DNA of 14,922 bases from JBCBST01 sp039819115 (GTDB lineage Bacteria > Bacteroidota > Rhodothermia > Balneolales > Balneolaceae). Under the pieces are notes generated by a model, which had not been told where the DNA came from, did no database searches, and saw only the letters and a program-made list of their open reading frames with translations. The number at the start of each line of letters is the position of its first letter. Within the stretch, counting starts at the first letter, position 1. Below, piece after piece: positions 12,672-14,922 of the stretch. A program made the position numbers and the translations under genes. The stretch lies in the NCBI GenBank assembly GCA_039819115.1, contig JBCBST010000080.1, positions 1 through 14,922 of the forward strand, read 5' to 3'.

Positions 12672-14922
12672 TCAGAACTGCCGCATGAGCGTGATTTTGG
12701 CGATAACCTGTTGTTCCTCAAACGGGGTATCGAAACTCTCAATTCGGGTATCGTTAAATACTAGGTAAAGGAAGGAAAGGGGCATATACTCCCAGCTAAA
12801 GCGCACATTCCACCTTCCCTGGTCATCAAAGGTATTGTATTGATAAAAGGAGGAAAGCTGCACTCTGGGGTTAAGAGCAAACCGTGCACCTACTGATGTT
12901 AAATGGGTTTCAAGATCCTCACCCGCACTGCCCAGGTTTCTGATGTCGTTGTACTCATAATCGGCAGTCAGCGCAGCACGAACAAAGGGGGCCACACGAA
13001 TTCCACCATTCAATGTGGTTCGGTATCCATCGTAGAAATCTCCCCAGTTTACACTTCCCGAAAAGGACAATTTAGCAGATTCATCCGTGTTAAAATCAAC
13101 CTGTTGCCTCAGATAATAGTAGTCATTCTGGCCTATTTGAATCCCAAGTGGGTCAAAGTCAAAATTGATGTTTTGCCAGGTAGGAAAAAGAGCATATTGC
13201 AGAAAGCTACCGTTGGTAAAAATCAGGTAAACGGGGAACAGGTATACATTTGCCTGTTGAAAATTTGAGGGGTCGGATGCGTCATGATAGTAATTAACAA
13301 ATAACCCCGGATCGAAACGCCTGATCCACGGAATGTTTTCAGGGCGCCAGATATAGTACCCTCCTGGGTTATGCTGGATGACATTTCTTTGAAATACAAA
13401 GCCCATACCGGGTACATAATCATTGGATACATAATTGGTTAACCATCCCAAATAGACGTTATTTGCATTATAACTTGTGAAAAGTCTGCCGGCCAGACCT
13501 GAACTATTGGATGCCTCATCCTGGGAACCCGAAACCAGATATGAGATCGTCCACTCACTGGTGGGGCGTACCAGTCCATCAATGGTGACCGTTGTATTCT
13601 GATCGTTGGGAAGGCCTAAGGCACCAGACGATTCATCAAGTCGATGGGTCATCATCACCCCAATATTATTCTCTCTGCCGTAGTTCTGCAGGTACCTGCC
13701 TACCGCAAACGTAGCTGCTCTTGAGTTATCGGTTTCTGCCTGACGGATCAATAACCCTGCAACGGATCGTTCTTCATTGCGAAAGGTATACCGACTACCC
13801 GCATCAATACGGGCTGGTTGAGCGTCAAAGGTGCCTTGCAGCCCAATTCTTCGGCTAAAGAATGGTACTACCGACCGATTGTTTGCTCCGGCCCAAATCC
13901 CCGAATTTTCTAAAAAGAATTGTCGACGCTCGGGAAAGAAGATATTGAAACGTTCCAGGTTGTTGACGGCCCGATCAACTTCTGCCTGTGCAAAATCGGT
14001 GTTAAAGGTTACATCCAACACAGAGCGGGGGGTAATGGCCCATTTTATATCACCACCGAGTTTTGGGGTATTTTCCGTAACCGTTCTATCCGTTGAATTC
14101 AGATCTTCATATTGATTGAGTACGTAGGGTTCAATTCGGATATTCGAGCTTGGTTTTGGAACCTTAAGCCCTTTCAGTTCTGCAGCATAGGTCATGCGAT
14201 ACGGGCTGTACGACTGTGGGATAGGCGGGAAAACGGTTTGCTCAAATTCACGCCTTGCCAGTCTGTAAAACGTAACCCCCCAGGTTACCTCTTCAGAATC
14301 TTCCGGTTGTTCATACCGAATGGATTTAAAGGGGATAGAAAATTCGGCAAAATATCCCTCTTCGTTGTGCTGGGTTCGAACCGACCACAGTGAATTCCAA
14401 TCATTATCAGTATTCGTGTCATTGAAGTTTTGTAAGTCTCGTTGACTGCCGTATGGGGTGGTTTGAAAAGAAACACTGTATTGCTTTAGGTTCTGTGCAT
14501 CAATCTGAATTCCGAAAATGTCATTTTCTCCCCACTGGAAATCACGGCGTAAGTCTTGCACACGAATTCCATCTGAACCGAGAGAATCCTGGGCAAAAAC
14601 ACCGAAATAGATATTCCTTTCATCAAACAAGACCTTTACGCTCGTCCGAAATTTGACATCCCCACCTTGTCGGGGTTCCATTCTGAAGAAATCGGTGATA
14701 GCCGGTGCCCGATCCCAATCGGGCTCAAGCAATTTTCCATCCAAAGTAATACGACCGGTTGTTTTTATCGCTTCTACAATAGGGGGTTGTTCGGGAGGAG
14801 GGAAGTTCTGAGTGTTTTGCCCGTAGGCGGGCATACCCAAAACGAGGAGTGGTATTAGTACGAACGGGCAGAAGGAGGCTAATGAGCGAAGGGGGAATGT
14901 GCAAAAACAAGCATCTGAAATC
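12672..14922 (-). CDS. DUF5916 outer-membrane protein with N-terminal CBM9-like domain (start outside window)
   Basis: At least 749 residues are encoded; the start is beyond the right edge. The frame carries a signal peptide (about 14888-14818: LRSLASFCPFVLIPLLVLGMPAYGQ in two adjoining parts, cleaved near AYG|Q), yet no in-frame ATG, GTG or TTG precedes it within the window. Counting from the internal ATG at 14834, residues about 18-205 form a carbohydrate-binding family 9-like/DOMON domain (ITLDGKLLEPDWDRAPA, YFGVFAQDS, WSVRTQHNEEGYFAEFSIPF). The rest is DUF5916 with the hallmark FPERRQFFLE (300-309), and a predicted beta-barrel ends in Phe (ITLMRQF), the usual signal for Bam-mediated insertion. 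Family proteins are common in Bacteroidota; substrate and role are undetermined, and surface binding of a carbohydrate or similar ligand is inferred. No terminator is evident downstream. Confidence 0.88.
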   Translation of the reverse strand, partial: ISDACFCTFPLRSLASFCPFVLIPLLVLGMPAYGQNTQNFPPPEQPPIVEAIKTTGRITLDGKLLEPDWDRAPAITDFFRMEPRQGGDVKFRTSVKVLFDERNIYFGVFAQDSLGSDGIRVQDLRRDFQWGENDIFGIQIDAQNLKQYSVSFQTTPYGSQRDLQNFNDTNTDNDWNSLWSVRTQHNEEGYFAEFSIPFKSIRYEQPEDSEEVTWGVTFYRLARREFEQTVFPPIPQSYSPYRMTYAAELKGLKVPKPSSNIRIEPYVLNQYEDLNSTDRTVTENTPKLGGDIKWAITPRSVLDVTFNTDFAQAEVDRAVNNLERFNIFFPERRQFFLENSGIWAGANNRSVVPFFSRRIGLQGTFDAQPARIDAGSRYTFRNEERSVAGLLIRQAETDNSRAATFAVGRYLQNYGRENNIGVMMTHRLDESSGALGLPNDQNTTVTIDGLVRPTSEWTISYLVSGSQDEASNSSGLAGRLFTSYNANNVYLGWLTNYVSNDYVPGMGFVFQRNVIQHNPGGYYIWRPENIPWIRRFDPGLFVNYYHDASDPSNFQQANVYLFPVYLIFTNGSFLQYALFPTWQNINFDFDPLGIQIGQNDYYYLRQQVDFNTDESAKLSFSGSVNWGDFYDGYRTTLNGGIRVAPFVRAALTADYEYNDIRNLGSAGEDLETHLTSVGARFALNPRVQLSSFYQYNTFDDQGRWNVRFSWEYMPLSFLYLVFNDTRIESFDTPFEEQQVIAKITLMRQF

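Overview
The window looks like a chromosomal segment from a marine-type member of the Balneolota/Rhodothermota/Bacteroidota group. The evidence is a type A T9SS sorting tail (motif YPNPFNPTTTIEF) on a 1033-residue FG-GAP protein, stand-alone TonB-plug lipoproteins with SusC/RagA-like ends, a Y_Y_Y/Reg_prop histidine kinase, a DUF5916 outer-membrane protein, start sites that mostly lack a clear Shine-Dalgarno, and Bacteroidota-like TAnnTTTG promoter boxes. The phylum is inferred from protein style, not from a marker gene.

Layout, left to right. (1) 26-1104, plus strand: two tandem paralogous lipoproteins, each a bare TonB-receptor plug domain with no barrel. (2) 1111-1959, minus: a cytosolic protein of a conserved family I cannot name (WPHHFD and GAVL motifs), converging on the plug pair with a 6-nt gap. 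Its leader carries a long inverted repeat that can hide its ribosome binding site. (3) 8921-2107, minus: a probable operon of a periplasmic-propeller histidine kinase, a NarL/FixJ response regulator and a large secreted FG-GAP protein with a T9SS tail. (4) 9533-9117, minus: a small secreted beta-rich protein followed by a strong intrinsic terminator. (5) 9534-9895: an AT-rich divergent intergenic region with a 12-bp palindrome. (6) 9896-12277, plus: a lipoprotein GH31 alpha-glucosidase/transglucosylase. (7) about 12280-12477: a decayed GIY-YIG endonuclease, then tRNA-Pro(GGG). (8) 12672 to beyond the right edge, minus: a DUF5916 outer-membrane protein whose start lies outside the window.

Most of the products are cell-envelope or secreted proteins. 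The kinase and regulator sense a periplasmic signal; their neighbour suggests, but does not prove, that they control the secreted FG-GAP protein. The GH31 enzyme would act on alpha-glucans at the outer membrane or in the periplasm. No CRISPR array, intact insertion sequence, phage gene or replication origin is visible. The most unusual items are the barrel-less plug pair, the Shine-Dalgarno-sequestering leader at 1967-2038, and the Tyr/Ser/Cys-rich insert in the FG-GAP protein.
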